Shown in pieces: positions 12,345-24,446 of a DNA stretch of 64,000 nt (positions are counted from its first letter, which is position 1; each line of letters opens with the position of its first letter). Source of the DNA: Dermacentor variabilis. Its lineage: Eukaryota > Arthropoda > Arachnida > Ixodida > Ixodidae. The stretch is from NCBI RefSeq assembly GCF_050947875.1, contig NC_134570.1, positions 109,338,622-109,402,621 on the forward strand. The letters are read 5' to 3'. The position numbers were made by a program, and so were the translations under genes. The notes under the pieces were generated by a model. The model was not told where the DNA came from. It was given only the letters and a program-made list of their open reading frames with translations, and did not search any database.

Positions 12345-12440
12345 GCGTACATTTCCACTACCCCCTGTGGAGGGTAGCGAACCGGACGAGCATGTGGTTG
12401 ACCTCCCAATCTTACCTGCTCCTTCTCCTTATTACATATT
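12345..12440 (+). repeat. Dispersed module (GTAGGGTAGC family)
   Basis: Contains CCCCTGTGGAGGGTAGCGAA, then CCGGACGAGCATGTGGTTGA and CCTCCCAATCTTACC, followed by a pyrimidine-rich tail. The order matches the copies at 25.2 kb (plus) and 48.4 kb (minus). Confidence 0.6.
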
Positions 12441-12664
12441 ACGAATGTACAATGCCTACGTACGCTTTGCAAAATTCTGTAACAGCAACACCGGCAGCCA
12501 CTGGCCTTATACAAGTATGGATCAAATACAAGCGAGATTTTGATGTACAGCATGTTCAATTGATTGGTGTGCGCTACCACTTGTGGGCGTGTTATCTAGG
12601 GGAGTCAGGAGCCATGTGAGCGCATGGACGGTCTCGTCACATTCTTTTAGTCATCCGACATACG

Positions 12665-13760
12665 ATGTCTGAGAAAAAAGTAGACCCGTCGATTGCGCGA
12701 CGGATTATCATAAAGTTTCTTGCTCGTGAGGGTGTAAAACTTAGCGAAATTCTAAACAGATCGGTTCGATAATCAAACACTGTCAAGACCTCATGTGCTC
12801 GGCATTAGAAATTCGTGGAAAGCCGTGAATAGATTGAAAACGAGAACTTTGCTCGTTGAACACTGACGAGCATTACAGAGGCGGACCTTCAAGCCAGTCG
12901 GGATCTTCTGGAGGGCACCCGGCAAATTATTGTTTCTGAGATTTGTTCTAAAATGGGGCATAAGTCAAGGAACTGCTCGATCCACCATCCCAAAAGACCA
13001 ACGGCATCGTAATGTGCCTGCCGGATAGGTCCCCACGTCTTTTGACTGCAGAACAGAAGTTCGCACGTTTTAACGTGTCTGAGAGGCTCTCAGCACGGTT
13101 TGCGCGATAAAGGCGGGACCCGTTTTTGAATCGCATCGTTGCAAGCAAATGAAATTCGGGAGCACCACTGCACGCCTGCAGTGAAAAAAAAACAAACAAA
13201 CAAACAAAGCGAGCGTGGAGTGAACAAAGAAAGGTGAGGCAGCCTCTGTGAAACCTAATAGCCGGTTGTAAGCTGGCAGGATGCTTGCAATTGCGTTTTG
13301 GGACTAGTGAGGAATTTTGCAAATTCTTGCGCGACCATGGCACTTTCAACACTGCACCTTACTGTGAGCATTTGAGTGACGTTAAACTTGCGTATCACCA
13401 CGAAAGGCGTGACCACCATTACAAACATGATTCTTCTCCGAGACAACGCCAGATCTGACAGTGCAGCTGCCAGGTGTGCAGGAATAAAAATAAAATAAGG
13501 AAACTGGCTGGAACACCACTGGAATACGCTGCCTATAGTTACGACTTATCGCCCTGTGACTCTAATCTTTTTTCACCACTGAAAGACGCCCTTGGAAAAC
13601 AACGACGACGATGTTGGACTGGAGGAGTCTGTGCGCAATTTGATGGTATGGTATGGTATGACACGACCCATTTATTTTTATAGTGACCAGATAAGGAAGT
13701 TACTTATCCTCTGGGAAGAATGTATCTTTATATCAAGATGACTATACTGAAAACTAGTGC
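12665..13760 (+). pseudogene. mariner-family transposase, degenerate
   Basis: The start ATG (12665) opens with MSEKKVDPSIARRIIIKFLA, the N-terminal helix-turn-helix region typical of mariner. Further along, in shifting frames, come FLNRIVAS followed by NEIREHHCTPAV (where family members have the first catalytic Asp, here Asn), FGTSEEFCKFLRDHGTFNTA, LLRDNARSD (second Asp present), YSYDLSPCDSNLFSPLK (third Asp present; the family pattern is DD34D) and, at the end, FYSDQIRKLLILWEECI. The span of about 1.1 kb matches a full-length mariner coding region, but there are many stops and frameshifts and an AAAC-rich run near 13185-13206. It cannot encode an active enzyme. I could not identify its terminal inverted repeats. 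Confidence 0.85.
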
Positions 13761-14539
13761 ATACTTGTTTAATTATTCACTACAAATAATAAAATAGAAA
13801 TTGATAATGTCATTTATATTTGATTCGCCTTCAATAGAAGCACCAAACAAACGCGCTGGTCTCACGAAACTGGAATGAAATACCAACACAGACTATACAT
13901 AAGAACAGTTTAGTTGCGAGTTCTTGACATTTGTGCTCGGTCGTTTACTATTTATACTCTACGCAGCACATCACACCGATGGTAACAGCACACTACCTCG
14001 GTCTGGGAGAGTAAACCAGACCCGGATTCAATACCCAAGGCCAACCAACGAGCAGTGGGAGAAGTGAACTTGCCGGCTCTAGACCGAATAGAAAGCTACG
14101 GCTGACAGATAGGACCAGGACGGCGGATAGAACCAACGCAGTTCTCGACTAGGGACCCCACCCACCAGCCAGCTCTTTTCTTCCATCTAAAGGTTTTTGC
14201 TCCTCCTCCTCCTCCTTCTCCTCGGCAGCGTCATGCAAGCTGTGTTCTCCGCTGACGGGAACAGCCGGTATCCCTCCATTGCCCTAGGCAACCAAGATAC
14301 ATCGGCGGCGAGCCGTTTCCCTCAGAAGTTGGCGTATCACCGGAAATACGCCTCGGCAATCCGAGCTGTATTATTTCGGGTCGCTTAGTCTCGTTCCGCC
14401 GCATTCATTCCGCGGGACCATTCTTTACAAATGAGGCAGAGCTGCCATGAACTGTGAAAGGGAACGGAGTCCTTTTTTTATTCTAGCAGCTTTCTTGTAG
14501 CTTTTCGTCTGGGCGTCATTCGCTGATTGACTTGGACAA

Positions 14540-14540
<1 letters not shown>
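13761..14540. other. No gene seen
   Basis: AT-rich to about 13960, then mixed sequence with a CTC-rich run at 14200-14225. Nothing recognised. Confidence 0.45.
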
Positions 14541-14620
<80 letters not shown>

Positions 14621-14651
14621 ATCGATCGATCGATCGATCGATCGATCGATC

Positions 14652-14723
<72 letters not shown>
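14541..14723. repeat. Compound (AATC)n-(GATC)n-(GATA)n microsatellite
   Basis: About 76 bp of AATC units pass into about nine GATC units and then about 17 GATA units, with sharp borders near 14617 and 14653. The three units differ from each other by single bases, as expected if point mutations spread by slippage. Confidence 0.97.
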
Positions 14724-15830
14724 CACATATTAATAGTCGATTTATCAATTCATTCAATATCACACGCGTGCAACTGCACCTGCTCGTCTTCTTCCTCTCG
14801 TTTTTCCGCGTGGCTGATGAGCTTCTAGAAAGGCCACCTGTGTAAATGTTGAATATTTGGTATTGCAGTAACATAATTTACTAATAATGCTTAATTATCC
14901 TTTTTTCATTTCCCCGCTAACTCAGCAGTGATGGCTAGCGCTTTAGGAGGTCATGCAATCGAATGGAGGACCGATCACCAATCCAGTCCGTCACTTCGCG
15001 CCACATATAACGACCCATGTTTTCGCTCCCGATAATGCCCCTAAACTGGTGGCCGACATCAATACGCCATTGGCATTTCGCAGCGTTTTCTTTTGTGTTT
15101 TTTTAACGCTTTAGCTGCGTCGTAGTGCGCTGCCCTCGTGCCTTCGAATTATTGATTTGCATATTTCTTGAACGGTGCCGCCAGTCTGTGTGACGCTCGG
15201 GTAGTTTTTTTAATACTCTTGCTAGAAGTTCCGGAAGAATTTAAGCAAGAATGAAAGCTTAATTTTTCGTGTTCGGGACTCTCCGTTTCCCGGTACATTA
15301 GCGTTCTCGTTTTTTTATTACTTTAGCCTCGCACAAACTATTTACAGCGCAATACGGATAGAAAACGCGCAAAGTATTTTCAGTGCAAAAGATAAAAAAA
15401 AATAATAGAACAAGCACGTTGGAACGCCGAGAAATTAGAAGAATTTCATTTTTAATAAACCGATTCATCTATCAACTCGCTTGACACCTTGATCGCAGCG
15501 CCTGGGGTGGTGCCGGAAATGAACAGCATATTTTTTGCCCAGTGTTGTCCTACTTATCTTTTTCGGCTATGCAAATTATATATGAAAGCGCACCAGCAAA
15601 TTACTTCCGTGGGGATATAACGAAAACAACCAGACACATGTCTCACGGTGAGAGATATATTTATGTATTATATACCTCACCAAGTGACATTCTCATCGGA
15701 GGTCATGGAAAACTTCAGTGTTTAAAACGTTATAAACAAATATGAATCTCCTCTTTTCTTTTCTTACTTGACACTGTTCCCGAAACAAAGTTATTCGGAC
15801 AGCTTGTATAGAAAGCCTATTAATGTGTTA
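14724..15830. other. No gene seen; AT-rich
   Basis: No ORF longer than 67 codons and nothing recognised. Confidence 0.5.
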
Positions 15831-15915
15831 AGAGAGAGAGAGAGAGAGACAGAGACAGAGAGAGAGAGAGACAGAGGCAGAGACAGAGAGAGAGAGAAAG
15901 AGAGAGAGAGAGAAA
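15831..15915. repeat. Imperfect (GA)n tract
   Basis: GA units interrupted by GACA and GGCA; about 85 bp. Confidence 0.95.
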
Positions 15916-16150
15916 TAAAAGCGATGAAAATTCTGGCAGGACAACTTGTTCAAAAAGGTTTATAGACTACTCCCAGTAAACACGCCACGCGCATTATTTG
16001 TCTACTCAGTCTTGCAGGATTTCCAATAAACGCGCAAGTCAATGAAACAAGAACAGCAAAGAAAAGAAAACGATTCCAAAGATTGCTTTATATAGCGTCT
16101 GTATATTTTTACAACACAGAAGAGCAAACTTAAAGAAACTCAAGGCTGTG
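15916..16150. other. No gene seen
   Basis: AT-rich sequence of about 235 bp, no features. Confidence 0.5.
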
Positions 16151-16701
16151 TATAAGTTCTCACATATACTGCTTAGGTCTGTTTCGCAATGCCGTAGAAT
16201 GCACATAGAGGGAAAGAGTAATCGGTCGTTTAGTTAATTTCGATGACGAGGCACGAAGCGAGCCTAAAGAAATGAGACAGTTACATCAAGAGTAAACCAA
16301 TTAGCATCGAGTTTCCCACGAATCTCGAAGAACGCACACTCTTGGTCCTTTCAGGAAAAAGAAAGACACATAAGAAAACACAGAAGAAAGCGAGGCATTC
16401 TTTTTATCGCTCTAATTGATGCATAAGTATAAGTTCTCACATATACTGCTTAGGTCTGTTTAGCAATGCCGTAGAATGCACATAGAGGGAAAGAGTAATC
16501 GGTCGTTTAGTTAATTTCGATGACGAGGCACGAAGCGAGCCTAAAGAAATGAGACAGTTACACCAAGAGTAAACCAATGAGCATCGAGTTTCCCACGAAT
16601 CTCAAAGAACGCACACTCTTGGTCCTTTCAGGAAAAAGAAAGACACATAAGAAAACACAGAAGAAAGCGAGGCATTCTTTTTATCGCTCTAATTGATGCA
16701 T
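16151..16701. repeat. Tandem duplication, 277-bp period, two copies
   Basis: Copy 1 (16151-16427) and copy 2 (16428-16701) both start TATAAGTTCTCACATATACT and end CTAATTGATGCAT. I count four single-base differences over about 274 bp, so the duplication is recent relative to most elements here. No ORF or known domain lies in the unit. Confidence 0.97.
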
Positions 16702-16855
16702 CGGCCCGCAACATCGGCTTGCCGTTCGGTCAGTTTTGATCCCCCAGTGAACCTATATTAAAGAAAAAAATCCATCTACGTTTTGAGTTATTCAACAGGC
16801 ATCGAATTTATCGAAAGCTCCAAATGACTTCAGCGTTCCTGGCTTCAGGCGAAAT

Positions 16856-16859
<4 letters not shown>
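16702..16859. other. No gene seen
   Basis: Short unassigned stretch before a (GA)n tract. Confidence 0.5.

Positions 16860-16929
<70 letters not shown>
16860..16929. repeat. (GA)n microsatellite, about 70 bp
   Basis: Pure dinucleotide tract. Confidence 0.97.
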
Positions 16930-16930
<1 letters not shown>

Positions 16931-19262
16931 AACCGCTGGCTCGGGCTGTCAGCGTGCAGCAACGATGAGATTAATTGATGTTAAATCAATTTCCAAGAGG
17001 TGGTCAAACAAGCCGAGCTCGGCTGACCACCCCCTCAGTTTTTCTTTTTCCTTCAGAGGTATAATTTGTTGCGGTGACTAGCTTCCGAAAAGGCAAGAAG
17101 TGAAAAGTTGTTAAATCCAGCGTAATCTCTTTACTCGCAGCATAATGCAATCAGGCATCGCAACGGATGGTCCTGCTCCTGTGGGGCACCATAGCTTGCA
17201 TTGCACAGAAAATGACGGCGTGAGGTCCCTCTAGCCTGCAGCTCTACCAAAGCAATCAGCACTAAAGCAACAATTCATCAGCTTGTATCAATATTAAATA
17301 TACTTTTTCTTCCTTACTCAGGTTTGCCCTGCCTGCCTCGAATGATAAACACAAGCAAACGACAATTATTCTCTTTATTTTTATCCACGCACGAGCCTCT
17401 GGGTTATGCGACGATTAAAGGAAATAAGTATATATACGCATAAAAAGAAAACCAATCAGGGATAAATGCGCACCTTAGAGTTGTAAGGTCAGCCCGGCCA
17501 AAGTGGGCACTCACGGTATGCAGGGGAACCGGCCGAGTAGATCAAAAACAAACATTTGCCGAGAGAGCGAAAAGAAAGCAGCATTCCACCCTCATCTGCA
17601 CAACTTCCATGCCTCTCCTTCGCGCTGTGTCAAACATCGCATCGCACTGCATGCCATGCGTAAGAGCAATGAACTCTCGAGCGGAAAAAGCTTTAACATG
17701 GCTTCTCAAAACCAAAGGTTTGCTTAACCACTCTTTCTATTCGCTCGCGATATCGCAAATAACTTAACTTCTCTTTTCGTGTTTCTTTTCTTTACGGTTT
17801 GTCACAGAGACAGGGTTCGCGGACTTGCAAGCGCTTTGAAAACGTGTTCATTTCGTAAACAAGCAAGAGCCGACTGCTTAGGTTGTCTCGCTGTCAATCT
17901 GCCGCAGCAACGTCACAAGGCAAACATGCAGTCGAGGCCTGGGCCGAGGCCCCGATCGCGTAATTCAGTCCACGCAGAAAACGAAAGAGGAAGAAGAAAG
18001 AAAAAGTGCTCCTACGTTAGTAAAACCAACAGAGTTTCCTTCGACGCGGGGGAAATCGAGCAAACAAACTAGGACAGTGTGTTAACAAACGTCACGGTTT
18101 GGTGCTCCTCACGTAAACTCTGTAGGAGAACACCGAGGGTGTTCGAGTTGTTGGGATTCAGGGTACGAATAAGCAACAAGTTAGAATTGAGATGATGAAG
18201 CCCGAGTTTCTTTTTTTTTTTTTTTTTGCCTTGCAGTGATGCGCGCCCCTGTTTGCCATTCCTGCCTATGTATTGGTTTTTATTCAATACTGATGACACG
18301 GCTAACGACTTGTTTATAACGAACAAGCGGTGCCTTTGAAGAATCCAGCGCAAAGGCTTTACGCCAGCAATGAACAAAAAAAAAAGAGCTTCATTCTTGG
18401 TTTTTGTAAAAAGTAGCAATCGTGCCAGTGCATACATTGAAAGAGACAGAGTCTGAGTACGCGTAAAAAAATTTCTATGTACAATAGCATCAGATCGCAA
18501 AGCAAAGAATGCAAAACTGTACGCAGTTAGTTCTCAGCGTGCGCAGTTTTCTCCGTGTGTCGACTTTTTCCTTAGCTCGACGAACGAGACGACAAACAAA
18601 GCAAAAGCAAGCTCTCGTCCTTTGATGCTACTGCGGCTGCTCTCCGACTTATCGCTGGCAGAGCAGAAGATTTCCCAAACATCGTCAACACCCACGTATA
18701 CCCGGCTTAAGCACTCGCAAACGGCTCTGTTTCTAGGAAGAGTGTACGTCGGTTAACGCAGAAAAGCGTTGATTTTGCTGTTCTTTCTGCATATTTATGA
18801 AGGACAGCGCAAAACGCAACACACGACGAACAAAACGGACAAAGTCCACGGCCTGTCTCCTCTTTTGTCTTCTGTTCCAGTCGCCGGTATCTGTCACGAG
18901 CGTTCTACAGCTACAGGTCTAAGCTTCCAGCCTGCACATTTCTATTTTGTCTTCACGAGAATTCAAGCGCCGATTAAGGTTCTGCGTCGCTACTGGAGGT
19001 GACTTTCATCGCCACTGTGTGGCAGCATCGCGTGGTATTACCCATATTACCCATAAAGAAAGAAAAGTGTATTGGGAGGTAAGCCGTTCCTAAGTAAACA
19101 CAGAGAGAGAGAAAGTGGGAGAGATAATGTCAAGCCAAGTTTACCTCAAAAAGCAACATTGTTTGGTTATCTACATACTGTAAGCGCTTGCGACAACAGG
19201 AGGTTCCAGTCTTTAAAGAATAATTTGTCAAGGGGCCTCCTATGGCTACAAATAATAAAGGG
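16930..19262. other. No gene recognised between the (GA)n tract and the Gypsy element
   Basis: ORFs of up to 143 codons (18069-18500, minus) cross poly-A/T runs (18211-18228, 18377-18386) and have no recognisable motif. Nothing else can be assigned over this 2.3 kb. Confidence 0.4.
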
Positions 19263-19443
19263 TAATCATTTTGATACGTGCATATTGCGTGTTTCTTCTG
19301 GCCGATGAACGCGGGCGCCCCGACGAAGACGACGAACGCTCTCTGGCTCTCGAGCTGTCGGCTGAACTGGCCATCGCTGCAGTTATCCCTCGTAAATATA
19401 CTTTGCAAATAGCCTTCCGCATTAATCCTTCGTTCGCGTAACA
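19263..19443 (+). mobile_element. 5' LTR of Ty3/Gypsy element
   Basis: About 181 bp that matches 24271-24446 at roughly 85-88 percent by eye. Shared blocks include GCATATTGCGTGTT, GCGGGCGCCCCGACGAAGAC, TCTCTGGCTCTCGAGC (one difference) and, near the end, CTTCGTTCGCGTAA. The right border is taken after CGTAACA; TTTTGATGGAGGGTGCC follows, where a primer-binding site (TGG-starting in intact elements) would sit. The divergence between the LTRs says that the insertion is old. Confidence 0.75.
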
Positions 19444-20738
19444 TTTTGATGGAGGGTGCCGTTGCCCGTCCTAGCCACGGAGCTCCGCAGCGGCCGCACC
19501 GTCCTGCTTTCCGCCATGGCTCCCGGCGACGACACCTCGCCTCCTCCTACTCCTGCGACCCCGACAACAACGTACGTTACGGTTACCAATCACCGCGGCC
19601 CTGGCATATTCAAGATAATGACGACGTTGAGGACTGACTCAGCCTGTATGAGCGTGCTAGCCGAAACAACTGCTGGGACCCTACCATTATGCTAGCGAAT
19701 GTCCTATGCTGCTTGGGTGGAACTCCTCGTGTCTGGTTCCGGACACAGGAGGACGAGATATCTACCTGGGATGCGTTCAAGGAGAAGCTCAGTGACCTCT
19801 TTGGAAATCCCACTGGTCGGTAGCTGGCTGCTAGAAAAGAGCTTGCTCCCAGAGTTCAGTCTTCTACTGAATCGTATGTCTCGTACATACAAGACGTGCT
19901 CGCTCTTTGCCGGAATGTCGACGAGAAAATGGCCGAGATTGACAAAGTCGGCCACATACTCAAAGGCATCGCGGACGACGCGTTCAACTTGTTGGTCTTC
20001 AACAATGTGTCAACCATCGACGTCATTGTCAAGGAATGCCACCGCTTTGAGCTTGCCAAAAGCTGCCGCGTCATTTCACAGTTCTCCCGGCTCCTTAACA
20101 CGGCTGCGACATCGTCTTGCGTCTACCTTACCGCTTCACCACCCTTAAATGAGCACGTCACACGTATTCTTCGCCGTGAGCTCGAGGCCACCAGTCCTGC
20201 GCCCTTCCATCAACGCCCACTTGACCCCATCATTGAACAACCAGTCCCAGCGCTGTCTCTCATTCAGGGAGTTGTGCGAAAGAATTTGCAAACCTAGCTT
20301 TTCCTGCTGCCTGCTCCGTCTCCTGACCTGATGCCCGACCAGTGCCGACTGCTACGCCTCACGGCAATCTGTATTCCCCTCCAAGATACCGTAACCCTAC
20401 CGAGTGGAGAACTCTGGACGACAAGCCCATTTGTTTCCGTTGCCTCCGCATCAGCCACGTCGATCGCCACTGCCGCCTCCTGGACGTCGCCGTATTCGAG
20501 CTCCTTTTCCCGGTCTCCTCGTCCATACGCCGACCCGCGCCGTTTACTCGCCTCGCCGTATGCCTCCTACCTCTGGCGTATCTGTCGATATCAGTCGTCC
20601 TGCTCACTCGCCGTCACCTCAGCGCCGTCGGTCCCCGTCGCCCCAGCCACGCCGCTACTCGTCGCCGACCAATTATGGACCCTCCCGGACGGAAAACTAG
20701 ACCATGCAGCTCCTGGAGGTAGTGCTGCATTATGTTAG
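19444..20738 (+). pseudogene. Ty3/Gypsy gag, broken
   Basis: Capsid-like sequence is seen in pieces: AWVELLVSGSGHR-type noise alternates with a good run at 19896-20090 (ALCRNVDEKMAEIDKVGHIL, then KGIADDAFNLLVFNNV), which is a conserved capsid block in tick Gypsy elements as I recall them. A CCHC zinc knuckle, C-x2-C-x4-H-x4-C, is intact at 20432-20473 (CFRCLRISHVDRHC) and would bind the element RNA. At least three frame changes and several stops separate these pieces, so no full Gag can be made. ORFs in the other frames of this segment (for example 20331-20738) are shadows. Confidence 0.8.
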
Positions 20739-20756
20739 TCGTGTCGAAATCCTCCA

Positions 20757-21600
20757 TTGACCCTCCCAACAAGCCAGCCTTTACTTGATCTTCAGGTCGA
20801 CGGTGTCCCTTTGACGGCGTTAATAAATACTGGAGCCCAGGTATCCATAATGAGTTGTAACCTCCGTCATCGACTCGGGAAGGTCCTCACGCCTCCTATA
20901 GTCGAGCCGTACGCGTGGCCGATGGCAGCACTGTTGACGTCACCGGAATGTGTACTCCCCGTATAAGCATCGCCGACCGCCACCTTCCTGTTCTATTTAG
21001 AGTGCAGACCAATTGTCCCCATTACCTAATCCTCGGACTCTACTTTCTTACGGCGCATTTAGCTTTGATCGGCTGCTCTCTGCCGGTACCCTTTGCCTCG
21101 AAATTCCTCTACTCGGGCATATTCGTACCGAACTGCCGAACAACTTTAGTACGACCGCCTTCGTCCGCCTGCCAACTAAAGCCTTGACTTTTGTCTATTT
21201 GGTATCATCTTTTCCTGTGCCCGATGCTGAATACGTCGCTACACCTGTTCCTGATGTTACTGTGCCCCACTCCGTCGTCACCATCGGCGATAACCGGACA
21301 TGCCTTCCCATCGTCAATTTCGGCCTGACAAAGGAAGTTCTACCCAAAGAAATATTGGGTGCGATGCTCCGTGCTATCGGAGATGACCACGTCAAGACGT
21401 TTTCCGTAGACGTCTGCTCTGATTCTTCACTATGTCCACAGGATGCTATTTGCCCTGACGCAACATTTCGGCCCATGATTGCTGCGGACCTATTGCCTGA
21501 ACAAGCAGCACCACTGTATCGCTCTTGGTTTCTCACCACGATATCTTCGACCTCACAAATCGCCAATTGGGCTAGACTTCAATTGTTAAGCATCACATAA
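20757..21600 (+). pseudogene. Ty3/Gypsy aspartic protease region, active site altered
   Basis: The retropepsin motif reads LINTGAQVSIMS at about 20820-20855; retropepsins have DTG or DSG, so the catalytic Asp is Asn here (codon 20826-20828, AAT). Upstream, LLDLQVDGVPL is the usual lead-in strand. Downstream (frames 20915 and 21013) is a spacer leading toward the reverse transcriptase, with FSVDVC and similar blocks. Frameshifts follow within 100 codons. Confidence 0.75.
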
Positions 21601-21629
21601 ATACTGGTGATGTCACTCCTATTCATCAC

Positions 21630-22690
21630 CGGTCATATCGAGTTTCTGCTTTAGAGCGTCTGGTTATTCAAGATGAAGTGAACAAGATGCTTGTCAAAGG
21701 CATTCTTGAACTTTCGTCGAGCCCTTGGGCGTCGCCCGTGGTGCTTGTTAAAAAGAAAGATGGCACATGGCGTTTCTGTGTAGATTATCGTCATCTAAAA
21801 CGCATTACCAAGAAAGGCGTCTACCCCTTGCCTCGCATTGACGACGCCCTCGATTGTTTCCACGGTGTCTACTAATTTTCATCAATAGACGTGCGGTCTC
21901 ATTATTGGCAGATTTTTGTGGATGAACAAGACCAGGAGAAGACCGCGTTCGTCATTCCTGATGTTCTATATCAACTCAAAGTTATGCCATTCGGTCTATG
22001 CAACGCCCGAGCAACGTTCGAACGTATGATGGACTCTTTGCTTCAAGGGCTCAAATGGTCAACATGCCTCTGCTACCTAGACAACGTTCTCGTACATTCG
22101 CCTACATTTGAGACACACCTTGAGCGCTTAACAGCTGTTCTTCAAGTCTTCAGAGATGCTGGGCTCCAACTAAATTCATTGAAGTGTCACTTCGGTCGTC
22201 GGCAGATTACAGTGCTGGGCCAGCTCGTCGACGCTTCCGGTATTCAACCAGACCCGGAGAAAATTCGTGCTGTCACGTCTTTATTGTGCTTCGGTCTGTC
22301 AAAGACGTCCGAAGTTTTGTAGGACTCTGCTCCTACTTCCGACGCTTCGTTGAAGACTTCGCAGCGATTGCCAGACCTCTTACTGGTCTTCTGAAGAAGA
22401 ACGTGCCGTTTATGTGGGGCCCCGCTCAAACTGTCTCGTTTGCCCAGCTCACCAACATTCTCACCACGCCACCTGTACTGGCCCACTTTGACCCGTCCTG
22501 TCCTAGAGAGGTACACGCCGATGCCACTGGTCACGGAATCGGAGCCGTCTTAGCCCAGCGCCAACAGGTTCAAGATCGCGTTATCACGTACGCTAGCCGC
22601 CTCCTCACAGCAGGGAGCGCAACTATTCGATTACAGATCGTGAATGCCTGGCTCTCGTCTGGGCGGTTTCCAAATTCCGCCCGTACTTGT
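21630..22690 (+). pseudogene. Ty3/Gypsy reverse transcriptase and start of RNase H
   Basis: Reverse transcriptase blocks appear in order: [20 protein letters not shown] and [11 protein letters not shown] (21711-21808), an in-frame TAA at 21873-21875 just before FSSID, then DQEKTAFVIP, MPFGLCNARATFERMMDSLL, and CYLDNVLVHS (22071-22100) where the catalytic box is YLDD in active enzymes; the second Asp is Asn (22083-22085). Thumb/connection sequence follows in another frame from about 22290 (VRSFVGLCSYFRRF, GLLKKNVPFMWGPAQ), then the RNase H start EVHADATGHGIGAVLAQ near 22508-22558. Stop, frameshifts and the catalytic change all show loss of function. Confidence 0.88.
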
Positions 22691-24145
22691 ATGACACGCA
22701 CTTCTCTGTAATCACGGACCACCACGCGCTCTGCTGGCTTTCCTCACTCAAGGATCCTACCGGCCGGCTTGGTCGCTGGGCTCTGCGGCTGCAAGAATAT
22801 TCCTATGCAGCAGTGTACAAGTCGCGCCGATTACATCAAGATGCAGACTGTTTATCACGCTATCCAGTGGACGAGCCACCCGCCGACCCTGACCCCGACG
22901 CCGACGACTGCGTTTTCTCCGCTTCTCAGCTGCTACAGATTACAAACGAGCAACGCCGTGATGCCGCCTTGCACGCCATCATTGATGGCTTAGAATCTTC
23001 GTCTTGTGATTCGTTCCTTCGCCTGCTTGTTCTCCGGGATGTGTACTATATCGCCACAATATACGCCCCGACCGTCCTGCCCTGCTCCTCGTCATTCCTA
23101 AGCACCTCCGGTCAGCTGTCTTCCAAGAACTTCATGATTTACCAACGGCAGGTACCCTTGGCTTCTCCCGCACCTACGACCGGATTCGCCGACGTTTCTT
23201 TTGGCCAGGCCTTGCCCGCTTTGTCCGGAAATACGTTGCGGCGTGCGAGAAATGCCAACGCCGAAAAACACCATCGACGCTCCTTGCCGGGTGCCTTCAA
23301 CCGCTCGAAATGCCTTCGGAGCCGTTCTTTCGCGTTGGCTTGGACTTACTTGGCCCTTTCCCTCTATCCACATCTGGCAACAAGTGGGTCGCTGTGGCGA
23401 CAGATTACGCCACGCGCTACGCCATCACCAGAGCACTTCCAACAAGCTGCGCCACAGATGTCGCCGATTTTCTTTTATGCGACGTGATTCTGCAACATGG
23501 CGCTCCACACCAATTGCTCACTGACCGTGGTCGGACATTTCTTTCTCAAGTCATCGCCAACATCCTGCAGTTCTGTTCCACCAAGCACAAGCCGACTACG
23601 TCTTACCAACCACACTCACTGATGTCTCACCTCACTCAATGGTCAATGGTCTCACTGAGCATCTGAATCGTACCCTAACAGACATGCTTGTAAAGTACGT
23701 CTCGTCCGACCATGCTGATTGGCACTTCGCTCTACCCTATGTCACTTTTGCTTATAATTCCTCGCGTCACGACACTGCCGGTTATTCCCCGTTCTTTCTG
23801 TTGCTCAGCCGAGAACCCACATTGCCACTGGATGCATCCCTTCCATCCGCCGCAGCAGAGACCAGCGAGTATGCACTTGACGCCATCACCAGGGCAGTCC
23901 AAGCACGCGAAATTGACCGCGCTCACCTCCTGATCTCTCAAGAGAAGCAACGGCGCTTGTACGATCGCCAACACAGAGACGTCCACTTTTCACCTGGATC
24001 TCTGGTACTTCTGTGGTTGCCGACCCGTCACGTTGGCCTGTCAGAAAAACTCCTGTCTCAGTACACAGGCCCATCTCGAGTGCTGCGGGCCGTGACTCCA
24101 GTTACCTACGAAATCGCACCAGTCAGTGCGATTTCGTATAAGTAA
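22640..24145 (+). pseudogene. Ty3/Gypsy RNase H end and integrase, broken
   Basis: The frame starting near 22687 gives SVITDHHALCWLSSLKDPTG and RLGRWALRLQEYSYAAVYKS, the RNase H C-terminal part. After another frame change come CEKCQRR (second half of the HHCC zinc finger) and the integrase core: Asp in GLDLLGPFPLS (23343-23345), Asp in LLTDRGRTFLS (23523-23525) and, after a frame change, Glu in NGLTEHLNRTL (23657-23659). The second Asp and the Glu lie about 45 codons apart where the family has 35, because of a roughly 28-bp local insertion near 23610-23640. The C-terminal domain (HFSPGSLVLLWLPTRHVGLS) runs to 24145. Confidence 0.87.
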
Positions 24146-24257
24146 TTGACCAGTGCCTCATCTGCCCCAAATTCCTCTGACGTTGTGCATGTCGCACGCC
24201 TCAAGCCATATTACTCTCCGGTTATCACCGATATTTAGACGTCCCGGAACGGTGCTT

Positions 24258-24446
24258 CTGCCACTGGGGGTAATGATACATGCATATTGCGTGTTGCTTG
24301 AGGCCGATGCACGCGGGCGCCCCGACGAAGACGACGAACGCTCGCTGGCTCTCGAGCGTTCGACGCTGAACTGGCCAGCGCTGCAGTTGCCCCTTGTAAG
24401 TATACTTTGTAAATAGTCTCCAGTCTTTATGCTTCGTTCGCGTAAA
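24258..24446 (+). mobile_element. 3' LTR of Ty3/Gypsy element with preceding purine-rich end
   Basis: The LTR copy runs from about 24271 (TAATGATACATGC) to 24446 (CGTTCGCGTAAAA). The short stretch CCACTGGGGG directly before it is in the place of the polypurine tract, although only its last half is purine-rich. Relative to the 5' LTR it lacks a 6-nt insertion near the start. I see no target-site duplication at the outer edges. Confidence 0.75.
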
